A DNA stretch of 52,975 nt from Acidimicrobiaceae bacterium (GCA_016845585.1 JAERSO010000110.1:1-52975); one strand, 5' to 3'. Counted from the stretch's first letter, positions 1 to 9,427 are shown. The notes: generated by a model from the letters alone, not told the origin. Program-made: numbers and translations.

Positions 1-2101
1 GGATCGCAGCGTCGACTGGGGTGGCATCCGGGGTCCGGCGCCACCACCGGGTGGGCCGGTTGGTCACTGCTGTGAAGGCCGGACAGTCGCCGTCGAGGCA
101 CGAGAGGTCGAGGTTGCAGCTGTCCTGCTCGATCATGGTCTTGCGGCCGAACGGCGTCTCGATGGGCTGGACGGACAAGCAATTCGAGACAGAGGCGCAA
201 TCGCCGCAGCCTTCACAGACACGTTCGTTGATCACGACACGCGTCGGCGGGGTCTTGATCCGGCCGCGTTTGCGATCGCGCCGCTGCTCCGCCGCGCAGC
301 GCTGGTCGTGGATGAGCACAGTGACGCCTTCGACCGCGGCGAGCTCGCTCTGGGCCTCCAGGAGTCGATCGCGGTGCCAGATCTCGATCTCGTAGGGGAT
401 GTCGTCACTGGTGGTGCGGTCGACGTCGTCGGTGGTGATGATGATGCGCTTCGCGCCGTGGCCGAGCAGGTTGCGGGCGACTCGGCCCAGGGGCAGCTGT
501 CCAGTGGCGTCCTGGCCGCCGGTCATCGCCACGGCACCGTTCCACAGGAGCTTGTAGGTGATGTTGACGTTGGCCGCGATGGCGGACGTTATGGCGAGCT
601 GGCCCGAGTGGAAGAAGGTGCCATCGCCGAGGTTCTGGACCAGGTGGTCGGTCTCGATGAAAGGGGACATGCCGATCCACTGGGTGCCCTCGTTGCCCAT
701 GCACGTGAGGCCGGCCACCTCGCCGAAACGCTCGTTGTCCTGCAGCATCACCATGGTGTGGCAGCCGATGCCGGCGCCGACGAGTGTGCCCTCGTTCACG
801 ACTGTGGAGCGGTTGTGGGGACATCCGGAGCAGAAGAACGGGGTACGGCTCACCGCGAGGGGGATCATCTCGCGTTCGGGACGTTCCGGGCGGATTCGGT
901 CGTCGAGCCGTGGAGTCAGCCGGGCTCGGAGTCCATGGATGAGCTGGTCGGCGGTGAGTGCGCCATGGCTCGGAGTGAGCGTGTTGCCGTTCTCGTCGGT
1001 CTTGCCCACGACGATCGGGCGGACCGCCTGATTGTAGAGCGCGTCCTTGATGAGGCTCTCGACGTTGGGATGCTTCTCCTCGAGCACGAGGATCTCGTCG
1101 AGCCCCTCGGCGAACGACTGGATTCTCGAGAAGTTGAACGGGATCGGCATCTGGAGCTTGAGGAGACGGATGCCGGCCGATGCGATGTCGTGATCGGTTT
1201 CGAGTCCGAGTCGGCTCAGCGCTTCGCGAACTTCGCCGTACGTGATGCCTGAGGACACGATGCCGATCCAGGCGTCGGATGGGTCGACCGTGGTGTGGTT
1301 GAGGTTGTTGAGCGCTCCGTACTCGAGAACGAGGTCGTAGCGGACCTCGTAGATCTCGCGCTCGAGTTCGATGATGTGTGGTGGGACCAGCGCGCCATCA
1401 GGCGTGTGGGCATAGGGCTTGCCGTCGATCAACGGAACGATCGGTTGCACCCGATGTGGATCGAGATCGACATTGCTCGATCCGTCAGCGACGTCGGCCA
1501 CGATCTTGAGACCGGCCCAGAGCCCTGTCGCTCGGCTCAGGGCGATGGCATGACGGCCGAGGTCCAGCGCCTCGGTGGGTGTGCCCGGGTAGAGCACGGG
1601 AATGTGCATGTCGGCGAGCGTTCCCGCCGATGACGAGGGCACGGTCGAGGACTTGGCGAGCGGGTCGTCGCCGACCAACGCAACAGCGCCACCGTTCGGG
1701 TCGGTGCCGGCGAACACCGCATGACGCAGCGCGTCACTTGCTCGGTCGATGCCCGGCGCTTTGCCGTACCAGAGTCCGACCACACCGTCGTACTTCGCAT
1801 CCGGACGTGTGCAGGCGAGCTGGGTGCCCATGACCGCAGTGGCCGCATGCTCCTCGTTCACCGAGTGCACGTGCTCGAACGGAAGGTCCGGCACCTGCTT
1901 GCGGGCCGTGTCCACGGCGCTGTCGTACCCGCCGAGTGGTGACCCGGGATAACCCGCGGCGAACGCGGCCGTACGCAGGCCGTTCGCCCGGTCGACTCTC
2001 AATTGCTCGATCGGTAGCCGGGCCAGCGCCTGGATTCCCGTCATGAAGACAGTGCCGGAATCGGCCGTGTAGCGATCAGAGAGCCGATACGTATCGGTCA
2101 C
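1..2101 (-). CDS. Indolepyruvate ferredoxin oxidoreductase-type enzyme, fused subunits (C-terminus missing)
   Basis: About 700 residues are present; the gene runs off the left edge. Translation from a GTG at 2101-2099, preceded by a good GAGGT ribosome site, gives an N-terminal thiamine-enzyme domain with GYPGSPLGG and NEEHAA motifs. A thiamine-diphosphate site follows (GDGTF, then an asparagine in LLWNGA), and then a ferredoxin-like segment with CEGCGDC and a further NCLSVQP cysteine for a 4Fe-4S cluster. This order is that of the large fused indolepyruvate:ferredoxin oxidoreductases, which decarboxylate aryl 2-oxoacids to acyl-CoA and reduce ferredoxin. The missing part should hold the gamma-type domain. 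Substrate is inferred from family only. The long open frames on the opposite strand are shadows. Confidence 0.85.
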   Translation of the reverse strand, partial: MTDTYRLSDRYTADSGTVFMTGIQALARLPIEQLRVDRANGLRTAAFAAGYPGSPLGGYDSAVDTARKQVPDLPFEHVHSVNEEHAATAVMGTQLACTRPDAKYDGVVGLWYGKAPGIDRASDALRHAVFAGTDPNGGAVALVGDDPLAKSSTVPSSSAGTLADMHIPVLYPGTPTEALDLGRHAIALSRATGLWAGLKIVADVADGSSNVDLDPHRVQPIVPLIDGKPYAHTPDGALVPPHIIELEREIYEVRYDLVLEYGALNNLNHTTVDPSDAWIGIVSSGITYGEVREALSRLGLETDHDIASAGIRLLKLQMPIPFNFSRIQSFAEGLDEILVLEEKHPNVESLIKDALYNQAVRPIVVGKTDENGNTLTPSHGALTADQLIHGLRARLTPRLDDRIRPERPEREMIPLAVSRTPFFCSGCPHNRSTVVNEGTLVGAGIGCHTMVMLQDNERFGEVAGLTCMGNEGTQWIGMSPFIETDHLVQNLGDGTFFHSGQLAITSAIAANVNITYKLLWNGAVAMTGGQDATGQLPLGRVARNLLGHGAKRIIITTDDVDRTTSDDIPYEIEIWHRDRLLEAQSELAAVEGVTVLIHDQRCAAEQRRDRKRGRIKTPPTRVVINERVCEGCGDCASVSNCLSVQPIETPFGRKTMIEQDSCNLDLSCLDGDCPAFTAVTNRPTRWWRRTPDATPVDAAI

Positions 2102-2173
2102 GAGTACCTCTTTTCGGAGACCTTCCCAGTATTCCTCACCTCGGCGGCCCGTGGAGGATCAACGGCCGCCGAC

Positions 2174-2941
2174 TCAGCCGATGGCGTCGCGCTGCTCGAT
2201 GAGGCGTTGGAGCGGGGCGAGGTCGAACGGATCCGCGACACCGATGATCACATGGGAAGCGCCGGCATCGAGGTAGCGGCCGATGTCCTCGACATCGTCG
2301 ACATTGGTGGCCACGGTTCGTTCGATCTCACCGGGGTCGCGGCCCACCTTCTCGCACCACTCGTCGAGCACGCCACCGAGTTCGGCCACGTTCTCGGGCG
2401 GCCCGAAACAGTTCCATGCGTCGGCGTACTGGGCCACGAGTCGCAGTGTCACCTTGCGGCCCGATCCACCGATCATCAACGGCATCGGACCGATGGGGCC
2501 CGGGTTGAGGTTGGCGAGTCGATTGATCATCCGCGGCAGATCTGCTTCGAGCTGTCTGAGCCGAGAACCGACCGTGCCGAACTCGTAGCCGTACTCCTCG
2601 TAGTCGCGCTCGAACCAGCCGGCACCGACGGCGAGGTACATCCGGCCGCCACTCACATGATCGAGCGTGCGGGCCATGTCGGCCAGCAGTTCGGGATTGC
2701 GGTAGTTGTTGCCGGTGACGAGGGTGCCGAGTGTGGCGTTCTTCGTGTCGCCGGCCATGGTGCCGAGCAGCGTCCACGCCTCGAAGTGGGTGGCGTCCGG
2801 GTCCCCGTAGAGGGGATAGAAGTGGTCCCAGATCCAGATCGAGTCGGCACCCATCTCGTCGGCCGCGATCCAACACTCCCGCATTGCCTCCACCGTGGTC
2901 GACTGTGGGTGGATCTGGATTCCGACCTTGAGTTTCGTCAT
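2174..2941 (-). CDS. Luciferase-like (LLM class) F420-dependent oxidoreductase
   Basis: A 255-residue protein with the TIM-barrel pattern of the bacterial luciferase / F420-dependent oxidoreductase family. It has an early IWIWDHFYPL segment, GTLVTGNNYRNP in the middle, the family signature GRMYLAVGAGWFERDYEEYG, and a later PLMIGGSGRKVTLRLVAQYADAWN stretch in two adjoining pieces. Such enzymes use reduced deazaflavin F420 or FMN; the substrate cannot be read from sequence. It starts with ATG at 2941, 14 bases downstream of the end of gcvP, so it could be co-transcribed with gcvP, though no functional link to glycine cleavage is known. F420 use is a taxonomic inference. Confidence 0.85.
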   Translation of the reverse strand: MTKLKVGIQIHPQSTTVEAMRECWIAADEMGADSIWIWDHFYPLYGDPDATHFEAWTLLGTMAGDTKNATLGTLVTGNNYRNPELLADMARTLDHVSGGRMYLAVGAGWFERDYEEYGYEFGTVGSRLRQLEADLPRMINRLANLNPGPIGPMPLMIGGSGRKVTLRLVAQYADAWNCFGPPENVAELGGVLDEWCEKVGRDPGEIERTVATNVDDVEDIGRYLDAGASHVIIGVADPFDLAPLQRLIEQRDAIG

Positions 2942-2954
2942 GACCGCAACCTAG

Positions 2955-5846
2955 TCAGCCGACGGCGAGGAGCTCCATGGGAGGGCAGGAACAGACGAGG
3001 TTGCGGTCCCCGAAGACGCCGTCGATACGGCTCACCGGCGGCCAGTACTTGTTGCCGCTGGTGGCCATCTCCGGATGTGCGGCCTCCCGGCGGGTGTACG
3101 GGTGAGGCCACTCGTCCGCCGTCACGATCTCGGCGGGGTGGGGCGCGTTGACGAGCGGATTGTCGTCCGCGGGCCATTCGCCGGACTTCACCCGCATCGC
3201 CTCACCGTGCATGGCGATCATGGCATCGCAGAACCGGTCGATCTCCGCCAGGCTCTCGCTCTCGGTCGGCTCGACCATCAGCGTGCCGGCCACCGGGAAC
3301 GACATCGTCGGGGCATGGAACCCGTAGTCGATCAGCCGTTTGGCGAGGTCGTCGACGGTGATGCCCGTGTCGTCACGCAACACCCGGGTGTCGAGGATGC
3401 ACTCGTGGGCGACGAATCCGTCGGCCCCCTTGTAGAGCACCGGGTAGAACGGCTCGAGTCGTGCCGCGATGTAGTTCGCGTTGAGGATGGCCACCTCGGT
3501 GGCATGCGTGAGGCCCTCGGGTCCCATCATCCGGATGTACATCCACGGGATCGCCAGGATGCCGGCTGAGCCCCAGGGGGCCGCGGCGATCGGACCGGGA
3601 CCGGTGGAGGGGCCTGCGGCCCGATTGAGCGGGTGATTGGGCAGGAAGGGGGCGAGGTGCTCGCGCACGCCGATCGGGCCCACCCCTGGGCCACCACCGC
3701 CGTGGGGGATGCAGAACGTCTTGTGGAGGTTGAGATGCGACACGTCGGCCCCGAACCTGCCGGGCTGGGCGACGCCCACCATCGCGTTCAGGTTGGCGCC
3801 ATCGAGGTAGACTTGGCCTCCGGCATCATGGACCATCTCGCAGATCCGGCGGATCTCGACCTCGAAGACGCCATGGGTCGACGGATAGGTGATCATCAGT
3901 GCAGCGAGCGACTCGCGGTGCTCGCTGACCATCTTGTCGAGATGGGCGATGTCGACATTGCCTTCGCTGTCGCATTCGACGACCACGACGCGCATACCCG
4001 CCATGACCGCGCTTGCGGCGTTGGTGCCGTGCGCCGAGCTCGGGATCACACACACGTCGCGATGTGAGTCACCGCGGCTGCGGTGGTACTCCCGAATGGC
4101 GAGCAGGCCGGCGAGTTCTCCCTGTGCCCCGGAGTTCGGTTGCATCGACACTCGGTCGTATCCCGTGATCTCGACGAGCCACCGTTCCAACTGATCGATC
4201 ATCCGGTGGTAGCCGACGGTCTGCTGGACCGGGGCGAACGGATGCAGCGAGGCGAACTCGGGCCAGCTGATCGGCTCCATCTCGGTGGCCGCGTTGAGCT
4301 TCATCGTGCAAGATCCGAGTGGGATCATCGAACGGTCGAGGGCGATGTCTCGGTTGACCAGTCGCCGCATGTAGCGAACCAGCTCCGTTTCGGAGTGGTA
4401 CGACTTGAAGATCGGGTGGCGAAGCACCGGAGACGTGCGGCGCAGCGCTTCGGGTCGGGGATCGGCGACGTCGGCTTCCAGCGCGTCGAGGTCGGCATCG
4501 ACCCCGAAGGCGTGCCACACGGTGTCGATGATCGCTCGGCTGGTGCGCTGGTCGAGCGACGCGGCCACCGTGTCCTCGTCGACCCGGCGTAGGTTGACGC
4601 CGCTTGCCAACGCCATGGCCATCACCTTGTCAGCGCGACCCGGCACGCGAGCACACACGGTGTCGAAGAACTCGTCGTGCACCACCTCGACGCCGCCCCG
4701 GCGCAGACCCTCGGCGACGACGGCCGCGAGGCGGTTCACCCGATCCGCGATTCCCCGCAGTCCACGGGGTCCGTGGTAGATCGCGAAGAACGACGCCATC
4801 ACGGCGAGGAGCACCTGGGACGTGCAGATGTTGGAGGTCGCCTTCTCCCGACGAATGTGCTGCTCACGGGTCTGGAGCGCCAAGCGGAGCGCCGGCTTGT
4901 CGTGGGCGTCGACGGAGACGCCGACGACGCGGCCGGGCAGCGAGCGCTGGAACGCTTCACGTGTCGCGAAGTAGGCGGCGTGAGGACCACCGAAACCCAT
5001 GGGGACGCCGAAACGCTGCGTCGAGCCGACCACCACGTCGGCACCGAGCTCCCCGGGGGGTGTGAGCACGGCGAGGGCCAGGGGATCGGCGGCGACGGCG
5101 ACCAACACGTCGGCCGCATGGGCACGCTCGATGATGGCGGCCAGATCGGGGATGGCCCCCGTGGTGCCCGGGTACTGCACGACCAGGCCGTACACACCGT
5201 CGAGATCCGCGGTGAGCGGGTTGTCAGCGGTGATGGTGATGTCGATCGGTTCGGCCCGGGTCTCGACTACGGCGATCGTCTGGGGATGACAATCCCCGTC
5301 CACGACGAAGCGAGTGCCCTTGTTCTTGCGGTTCACGCGCTGGAGCATCGTCATGGCTTCGGCGACAGCCGTGGGCTCGTCGAGAAGCGAGGCATTTGCG
5401 ACCTCCATGCCGCTCAGCTCGATCGCCATCGTCTGGAAGTTCAGGAGCGCCTCGAGTCGCCCCTGCGAGATCTCGGGCTGGTAGGGGGTGTAGGCGGTGT
5501 ACCAACCCGGGTTCTCCATCACGTTGCGGCGGATGACGGGCGGGGTGACGGTCTCGTGGTAACCCATCCCGATCAACGACACGACGGGGCGGTTCGTATC
5601 GGCGATCGCCTTCAACTCGACCTGGGCGTCGAGCTGTCCGACCGGTTCGGGAAGGTCGAGCGGCTCGCTCATGCGGATGTCATCGGGAACGGTGCGGTCG
5701 ATCAGTTCCTCGATCGAGTCGACGCCGATGAGCCCGAGCATCTGTTCGCGCTCGAAATCGGGCGGGCCGATGTGGCGGCTCTCGAAGGTGTCGCGATCGT
5801 GGAGATCGGCGAGTGAGTGGCCGGGGGACTGGTGCGGCGTGTTCAT
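2955..5846 (-). CDS. gcvP: Glycine dehydrogenase (decarboxylating), P-protein of the glycine cleavage system
   Basis: A 963-residue single-chain P-protein, the normal length for the fused form. It decarboxylates glycine with pyridoxal phosphate and passes the aminomethyl group to the lipoyl H-protein. It opens with the family's RHIGP segment ([10 protein letters not shown]) and holds the PLP lysine at about residue 709 in [18 protein letters not shown]. The C-terminal half contains [12 protein letters not shown] and [12 protein letters not shown] chose the ATG at 5846 because the frame upstream runs through the riboswitch and encodes unrelated Arg-rich sequence, and GGAG lies six bases before this ATG. 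gcvT and gcvH are not in the window, so the other subunits must be encoded elsewhere. Confidence 0.97.
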   Translation of the reverse strand: MNTPHQSPGHSLADLHDRDTFESRHIGPPDFEREQMLGLIGVDSIEELIDRTVPDDIRMSEPLDLPEPVGQLDAQVELKAIADTNRPVVSLIGMGYHETVTPPVIRRNVMENPGWYTAYTPYQPEISQGRLEALLNFQTMAIELSGMEVANASLLDEPTAVAEAMTMLQRVNRKNKGTRFVVDGDCHPQTIAVVETRAEPIDITITADNPLTADLDGVYGLVVQYPGTTGAIPDLAAIIERAHAADVLVAVAADPLALAVLTPPGELGADVVVGSTQRFGVPMGFGGPHAAYFATREAFQRSLPGRVVGVSVDAHDKPALRLALQTREQHIRREKATSNICTSQVLLAVMASFFAIYHGPRGLRGIADRVNRLAAVVAEGLRRGGVEVVHDEFFDTVCARVPGRADKVMAMALASGVNLRRVDEDTVAASLDQRTSRAIIDTVWHAFGVDADLDALEADVADPRPEALRRTSPVLRHPIFKSYHSETELVRYMRRLVNRDIALDRSMIPLGSCTMKLNAATEMEPISWPEFASLHPFAPVQQTVGYHRMIDQLERWLVEITGYDRVSMQPNSGAQGELAGLLAIREYHRSRGDSHRDVCVIPSSAHGTNAASAVMAGMRVVVVECDSEGNVDIAHLDKMVSEHRESLAALMITYPSTHGVFEVEIRRICEMVHDAGGQVYLDGANLNAMVGVAQPGRFGADVSHLNLHKTFCIPHGGGGPGVGPIGVREHLAPFLPNHPLNRAAGPSTGPGPIAAAPWGSAGILAIPWMYIRMMGPEGLTHATEVAILNANYIAARLEPFYPVLYKGADGFVAHECILDTRVLRDDTGITVDDLAKRLIDYGFHAPTMSFPVAGTLMVEPTESESLAEIDRFCDAMIAMHGEAMRVKSGEWPADDNPLVNAPHPAEIVTADEWPHPYTRREAAHPEMATSGNKYWPPVSRIDGVFGDRNLVCSCPPMELLAVG

Positions 5847-5889
5847 GGGTGGCTCCGAATCGTCGAGACAAGCGTCGCGTATGCAGCGA

Positions 5890-6067
5890 CTGCCCGCTCG
5901 GTCCGGATGCCTGAGAGCTTCTCCGGACGATCCGGATTTCCCCTTCGGCGGACGCTCGAAGCGCCACTCTCCCGAGACGTCCACACGGCGGCGGTCGGGG
6001 GGCCTGAGAGGTTCCGGGCGGTTGCTCCTTCGGCGCCTCACCCGAAGGCGAGGACTCTCCCGTCGCC
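5890..6067 (-). promoter_or_regulatory. Tandem glycine riboswitch in the gcvP leader
   Basis: Read on the minus strand, the gcvP leader contains two successive glycine aptamers. The first (about 6067-5986) has GGGAGAG, then GGCGCCGAAGGAGCAA, then CTCTCAGGCC. The second (about 5985-5890) has GGGAGAG, then CCGCCGAAGGGGAAA, then CTCTCAGGCATCCGG. These are the conserved blocks of the glycine riboswitch in its two-aptamer form. Such elements usually switch glycine-cleavage genes on when glycine is plentiful. The element lies between the TAA of the upstream CPBP gene (6088) and the gcvP ATG. I see no clear terminator stem after it, so control of translation is possible; that is inference. Confidence 0.95.
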
Positions 6068-6087
6068 GTAGACGACGTAGGCGAACC

Positions 6088-6870
6088 TTAGCTCACTGCG
6101 CCGGGGTTGCTGATCTCGATGAGGAGGAAGAGCATGCCGATGCTGTTGATCATCGCGTGGGCCACGACAGCGGGCCCGATGCGCCCCGTCGCGAGCCGCC
6201 CGGCACCGAGCGCGAGACCGAGGACGAAGAGAATCGGTGTCCGTTCGAGTTCGAGATGCACAGACGCGAACACCAGACTCGTGAGGACGAGAATCCAGGC
6301 GGGTTTCATGCCCCGCTTCTCGAGCGCGCTCCACCACAGTCCACGAAACACCAACTCCTCGACGACGGGCGCAACCATGGCGGTGAGCACGGCGAGCAGG
6401 ATGATCCAGACGGTGAGCCCGCCGCCGTCGGCGGAGTCCTCGGTCAGTTCGGCCACGATGGCGTTCGGTGCGGAATCGAACAGTTCAAGCATCAGGGCGC
6501 CCACCAGGCCGGCGGACATGAACCCGGCGACTGTGAGGGCGGCACCGAGCAAGATGTCTCGGGGCTCGAACGCGAAACCGAAGTCCAACCGAACGCCGCG
6601 ACCCTTCTGGTCGGCGATGTACCAGACGTAGACCCCTTGTACGACCGGCGGTATCCCCACCGCGAGCGGGAGCCACACCCCGTCGAGGCCGGTGTCTCGG
6701 GTGGCGCCGAAGATCGCCAATCCGACGAGGATGGAGACGATGAAGAAGATTCCGAGCGCGGCCCAGGCGTCGCCGAGCCCCCAACCGACGGAATGGTCGT
6801 AGACGACCCGCTGGTCGTTATGGGACAGAGGTGGTGGTGGCGGTGGTGGGGGAAGCGACGAATCTGGCAC
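6088..6870 (-). CDS. CPBP family intramembrane glutamic endopeptidase
   Basis: A 260-residue membrane protein with a Pro-rich cytoplasmic start (residues 7-14 are all proline) and about seven hydrophobic segments. The three CPBP (Abi/CAAX protease) motifs are present: EELVFRG with Glu171-Glu172 and Arg176, a His at 205 in FASVHLE, and His238 in AHAMINSIG. Enzymes of this class cleave peptides inside the membrane with a glutamate-activated water. Substrate unknown. Its TAA stop is followed at once by the glycine riboswitch, so read-through into gcvP is possible but the riboswitch suggests separate control. Confidence 0.85.
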   Translation of the reverse strand: MPDSSLPPPPPPPPLSHNDQRVVYDHSVGWGLGDAWAALGIFFIVSILVGLAIFGATRDTGLDGVWLPLAVGIPPVVQGVYVWYIADQKGRGVRLDFGFAFEPRDILLGAALTVAGFMSAGLVGALMLELFDSAPNAIVAELTEDSADGGGLTVWIILLAVLTAMVAPVVEELVFRGLWWSALEKRGMKPAWILVLTSLVFASVHLELERTPILFVLGLALGAGRLATGRIGPAVVAHAMINSIGMLFLLIEISNPGAVS

Positions 6871-6943
6871 AGCGCCAGCAGCCTAGGTGGCGGCCGTGAA
6901 CGCCGAGGCTCATGTTCGGGCCGGTGGTTACCGATGGCGTCCC

Positions 6944-7348
6944 ATGGGATTCCTGGACCGAATGAAGGAGAAGTCCGCCGCAGCCAGGCAGGCGCACTTC
7001 GACGGCTATCACACGAAGGTGCTCGACCTGACGCCCGAGACGATCTGGGCCGCAGAGGCCGAATGGGAAGCAGGCAAGCCCGAACGAACGGGTCTGCTCT
7101 CCCATGACGGCACGCACGTGACATTTCGATCGTGGTACGACAGGACGGCGTTCACCGTTCCGGCCGGAGCGATCACGGAGAAGCGTGGCGATGCAAAGGT
7201 CGACGACGGGAACATGAAGGGCGAGTCAGATGACATCCGGCCGCTGAGCCGCGTACTGCCTGGATACGACCTACCCGCGTTCGCGGCGATCGAACAGCAG
7301 TCGGGACCGCTGCACGGATTATTCGACACGCTCGGCATACCGGTCTGA
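6944..7348 (+). CDS. Hypothetical protein, 134 residues
   Basis: I do not recognise this protein. From the ATG at 6944 it starts MGFLDRMKEKSAAARQAHFDG, a short amphipathic helix like those at the start of many small actinobacterial cytoplasmic proteins, and continues with a soluble, charged sequence. There is no signal peptide, membrane segment or cysteine motif. An earlier in-frame start at 6887 would add 19 residues of poor-looking sequence overlapping the divergent promoter region, so I prefer 6944. It is divergent from the CPBP protease gene and convergent with the anti-sigma gene. Confidence 0.6.
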   Translation: MGFLDRMKEKSAAARQAHFDGYHTKVLDLTPETIWAAEAEWEAGKPERTGLLSHDGTHVTFRSWYDRTAFTVPAGAITEKRGDAKVDDGNMKGESDDIRPLSRVLPGYDLPAFAAIEQQSGPLHGLFDTLGIPV

Positions 7349-7385
7349 GCGTTTCGGCCCGCACCCGCCGCTGCGCATGTCGGCG

Positions 7386-7652
7386 TCAGCCGTCTGTGAG
7401 CGAGCGCCCGAATTCGTGTAGGCGGGCCACCGCATCCTCGTTCACGCCGGACTTCTGACGGCCGAGGCTCGCCTTGATCTCCCGGTAGGTCTCCTCCTCG
7501 AGGCCACAGTCCTTGCACGCCTCCAGGTGTTCGGCGACGCGGGCAGCCCAGTCAGGGTCCATCTCGTTGTCGAGGTAGTGCTGCAGGACTCGCCCGACCT
7601 CGCGGCAGCTGGCCGGCGATGTCTTGCGGCGGTACCAGGGGCGTTGGATCAT
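7386..7652 (-). CDS. Zinc-binding anti-sigma factor (RsrA/mycothiol-system type)
   Basis: An 88-residue protein with the ZAS pattern: Cys16, then His42-x3-Cys46-x2-Cys49 in EHLEACKDCG. In the RsrA family these residues bind zinc, and oxidation to a disulfide releases the partner sigma factor. Its start overlaps the end of the upstream sigma gene by four bases, so the two are translationally coupled, the usual arrangement for a sigma/anti-sigma pair. Partner assignment rests on this coupling and on family knowledge. Confidence 0.88.
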   Translation of the reverse strand: MIQRPWYRRKTSPASCREVGRVLQHYLDNEMDPDWAARVAEHLEACKDCGLEEETYREIKASLGRQKSGVNEDAVARLHEFGRSLTDG

Positions 7653-8209
7653 GCGGGTCTCCCGTTGACGTAGCCACCATGTTTTTCGAGGTGTTTGCGG
7701 ATCCGGGTGCGAGCGCGGTGTAGTCGGCTCATGATCGTGCCGGTCGGCACGCCGAGGAAGTCGGCGGCCTCCTGATAGGAGAGGGCCTGTACGTCGACGA
7801 GTTCGACGACCGTTCGGAACCTCTCGGGTAGGGCGTCGAGCGCGGCCTCGATCGCCGCGTCATAGCCGCGGTCGAGGACCTGCGCCTCTGGGTCGGAATC
7901 GTCAGTGTCCTCAGACGCGACCCGCTCCATCGTGGCGTCCGGATCGCGCATCAATTCGGGACGCTTGCGGCGGACTCGGTTGATCTGGGCGTTGCGCATG
8001 ATCGTGAGCAGCCAGGCCCGAGGGTGACGCCCGTCGAAGCGGCCGATGGCTCGGTAGGCACGCAGCATCGTGTCCTGCACGAGATCTTCGGCGTCGGTGG
8101 CGTTGCGGGTGATCGAGCGGGCCACGCGATAGAGGACCTCGATCTCCGGCACGACGTAGCGGTCGAATGCCGCCTTCTGCTCGCGCTCGTCAACGACAGG
8201 ATCGCCCAT
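7649..8209 (-). CDS. ECF RNA polymerase sigma factor, SigR/SigH-like
   Basis: A 186-residue group-4 sigma factor. The sigma-2 region holds DAEDLVQDTMLRAYRAIGRF and the following RAWLLTIMRNAQINRVRRKRP. An acidic linker separates it from sigma-4, with ALPERFRTVVELVDVQALSY and EAADFLGVPTGTIMSRLHRA. Pairing with an RsrA-type anti-sigma factor puts it with the SigR/SigH oxidative-stress sigmas of actinobacteria. A GGAAT-N18-GTT site of the SigR type lies in the divergent intergenic region and faces the other way (8255-8280). I found no such site facing this gene. Confidence 0.92.
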   Translation of the reverse strand: MGDPVVDEREQKAAFDRYVVPEIEVLYRVARSITRNATDAEDLVQDTMLRAYRAIGRFDGRHPRAWLLTIMRNAQINRVRRKRPELMRDPDATMERVASEDTDDSDPEAQVLDRGYDAAIEAALDALPERFRTVVELVDVQALSYQEAADFLGVPTGTIMSRLHRARTRIRKHLEKHGGYVNGRPA

Positions 8210-8254
8210 CAGGGGATGAACATAGTTCGTGGCCGACCAGTGGGGTTGGTCAGG

Positions 8255-8280
8255 GGAATGACCCCGGAGCTCTCTGGGTT
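8255..8280 (+). promoter_or_regulatory. Candidate SigR/SigH-type promoter
   Basis: GGAAT at 8255-8259 and GTT at 8278-8280 are separated by exactly 18 bases, matching the known actinobacterial SigR/SigH consensus (GGAAT-N18/19-GTT). It points towards the 59-residue zinc-finger gene and the haemoglobin gene. A transcript starting about seven bases after the GTT would begin almost at the ATG at 8290, that is, nearly leaderless. The divergent gene encodes an ECF sigma factor of the matching type. Confidence 0.6.
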
Positions 8281-8289
8281 TCGGTGCGA

Positions 8290-8469
8290 ATGGGGGTCGT
8301 CCATCGCTACCGCTGGAGCATGCTCGTCGAGCAATGGCTCGATCAGGAGCTCGATGACGACCGCGCCGAGCGAGTCCTGTCCCATCTCGAACGATGCAGC
8401 GAGTGTCGGAGCGCCGCCGAGGAGTACGCCTGTATCAAGCGTGCGCTCGCCCGCTTGGAGAACTCCTGA
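8290..8469 (+). CDS. Small zinc-finger (ZAS-like) protein, 59 residues
   Basis: A very short protein with His5 and then His32-x3-Cys36-x2-Cys39 (HLERCSEC). The spacing of 27 between the first ligand and the HxxxCxxC motif is nearly that of the neighbouring anti-sigma factor (26), so it looks like a stripped-down ZAS domain. There is no membrane segment or output domain. Starting at 8290 keeps His5; the alternative ATG at 8320 would lose it. It could be a second anti-sigma factor, a zinc/redox buffer or a decoy; none of these is shown. The globin gene begins 23 bases after its stop. Confidence 0.65.
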   Translation: MGVVHRYRWSMLVEQWLDQELDDDRAERVLSHLERCSECRSAAEEYACIKRALARLENS

Positions 8470-8492
8470 CGGTCGGCGGTACCGTCGCGGCA

Positions 8493-8942
8493 GTGAGTGA
8501 CGAGACGGATGCGGAGCCGAAGGAGATCTCCCTGTACGAGGCCGTGGGCGGCGATCCGTTCTTCGGCGAACTCGTGCACCGGTTCTACCTCGGCGTCGAG
8601 TCGGATCCAGTCCTGGGACCGATGTACCCGGCGGACGACATGGACGGTGCCAAGGAGCGGCTGATGCTGTTCCTGATCCAGTTCTGGGGTGGACCGACGA
8701 CCTACAGCGACAACCGGGGGCACCCTCGCCTGCGGATGCGGCACGCACCGTTCCCGGTCGACCGCGCCGCGCGGGATGCATGGCTGCATCACATGCGAGC
8801 TGCCGTGGATTCCATGCTCGGTCGTGTCGATGGTGGGCAGCCCGTCATCGACGCGCTGATGGGCTATTTCGAGAGGTCGGCGGAGTTCATGAGGAACGTG
8901 GACGAACCAACTGCCGATTCCGAGGGCCCAGCCGGTTTGTAA
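8493..8942 (+). CDS. glbO: Group II truncated haemoglobin (GlbO-like)
   Basis: 149 residues from a GTG at 8493. It has the short 2-on-2 globin sequence with the proximal haem-ligand histidine at position 84 in LRMRHAPF and Trp97 in RDAWLHHM, the group II G8 tryptophan. The FYLGVESDPVLGPMYP segment is also typical of the GlbO family. Such proteins bind oxygen and other small ligands and are linked to oxidative and nitrosative stress protection. It probably shares the transcript of the small zinc-finger gene and so the SigR-like promoter. Confidence 0.9.
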   Translation: MSDETDAEPKEISLYEAVGGDPFFGELVHRFYLGVESDPVLGPMYPADDMDGAKERLMLFLIQFWGGPTTYSDNRGHPRLRMRHAPFPVDRAARDAWLHHMRAAVDSMLGRVDGGQPVIDALMGYFERSAEFMRNVDEPTADSEGPAGL

Positions 8943-9097
8943 TTCGCCGAATCGCGACCGCCGAAGTCTGGTCTGGGCCGTCATTCTGCGGAAGTCTCGC
9001 GATGAGATTCGGTGGAAATGCTTGACTCGCGGCCCGAAATCGACTCCTGTGTAGTTCACCGACCGCGAATTGTCGTGGACAACCAAGGAGTACACAC

Positions 9098-9373
9098 ATG
9101 AACAAGGGCGAACTTGTTGCAGCAATGGCCGACGCGGCCGACGTGAGCCAGAAGGATGCAGGCGCCTGCCTCGACGCGATGTTCGAAACCATCGCCGCTC
9201 AGGTCAGCGCCGGCAACGAGGTTTCCATCACTGGCTGGATGAAGATCGAGAAGGCCAAGACGTCCGCTCGTACCGGCCGCAACCCGCAGACCGGCGAAGC
9301 GATCCAGGTCCCTGCCGGCACCCGTACCAAGGTGTCGGCCGGTTCCAAGCTGAAGGCTGCCGGCAAGAGCTGA
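9098..9373 (+). CDS. hup: HU family nucleoid DNA-binding protein
   Basis: A 91-residue HU/IHF-type protein. It begins MNKGELVAAMADAADVSQKD, followed by the dimer-forming helices, VSITGWMKI, and the DNA-binding arm RTGRNPQTGEAIQVPAGTR, which carries the Arg-Asn-Pro tip that intercalates into DNA. There is no long Lys/Ala-rich tail as in mycobacterial HupB. A strong AAGGAG lies ten bases before the ATG. It stands alone, with 155 bases of non-coding DNA upstream containing a TTGACT at about 9023 but no convincing -10. Confidence 0.95.
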   Translation: MNKGELVAAMADAADVSQKDAGACLDAMFETIAAQVSAGNEVSITGWMKIEKAKTSARTGRNPQTGEAIQVPAGTRTKVSAGSKLKAAGKS

Positions 9374-9401
9374 GTCTCGTAGTCAGCGACAACGCGAAGA
9401 G

Positions 9402-9427
9402 CGGGGGCGGCATGCGTGTCGCCCCCG
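9402..9427 (+). terminator. Possible hairpin terminator after hup
   Basis: CGGGGGCG pairs with CGCCCCCG to give an eight-base-pair GC stem with a loop of about ten bases, 28 bases after the hup stop. No T-run follows, so it may be only a stabilising hairpin. Confidence 0.4.

Noticed and set aside
308..1252. A 314-codon plus-strand frame at the left edge
   Set aside because: It is antisense to the ferredoxin oxidoreductase, whose translation has recognisable thiamine and iron-sulfur motifs. The plus-strand product is a Val/Asp/Gly-rich shadow.
5847..6041. N-terminal extension of gcvP by 65 residues
   Set aside because: These codons fall within the glycine riboswitch; the Arg/Pro/Ser-rich sequence is not like any GcvP.
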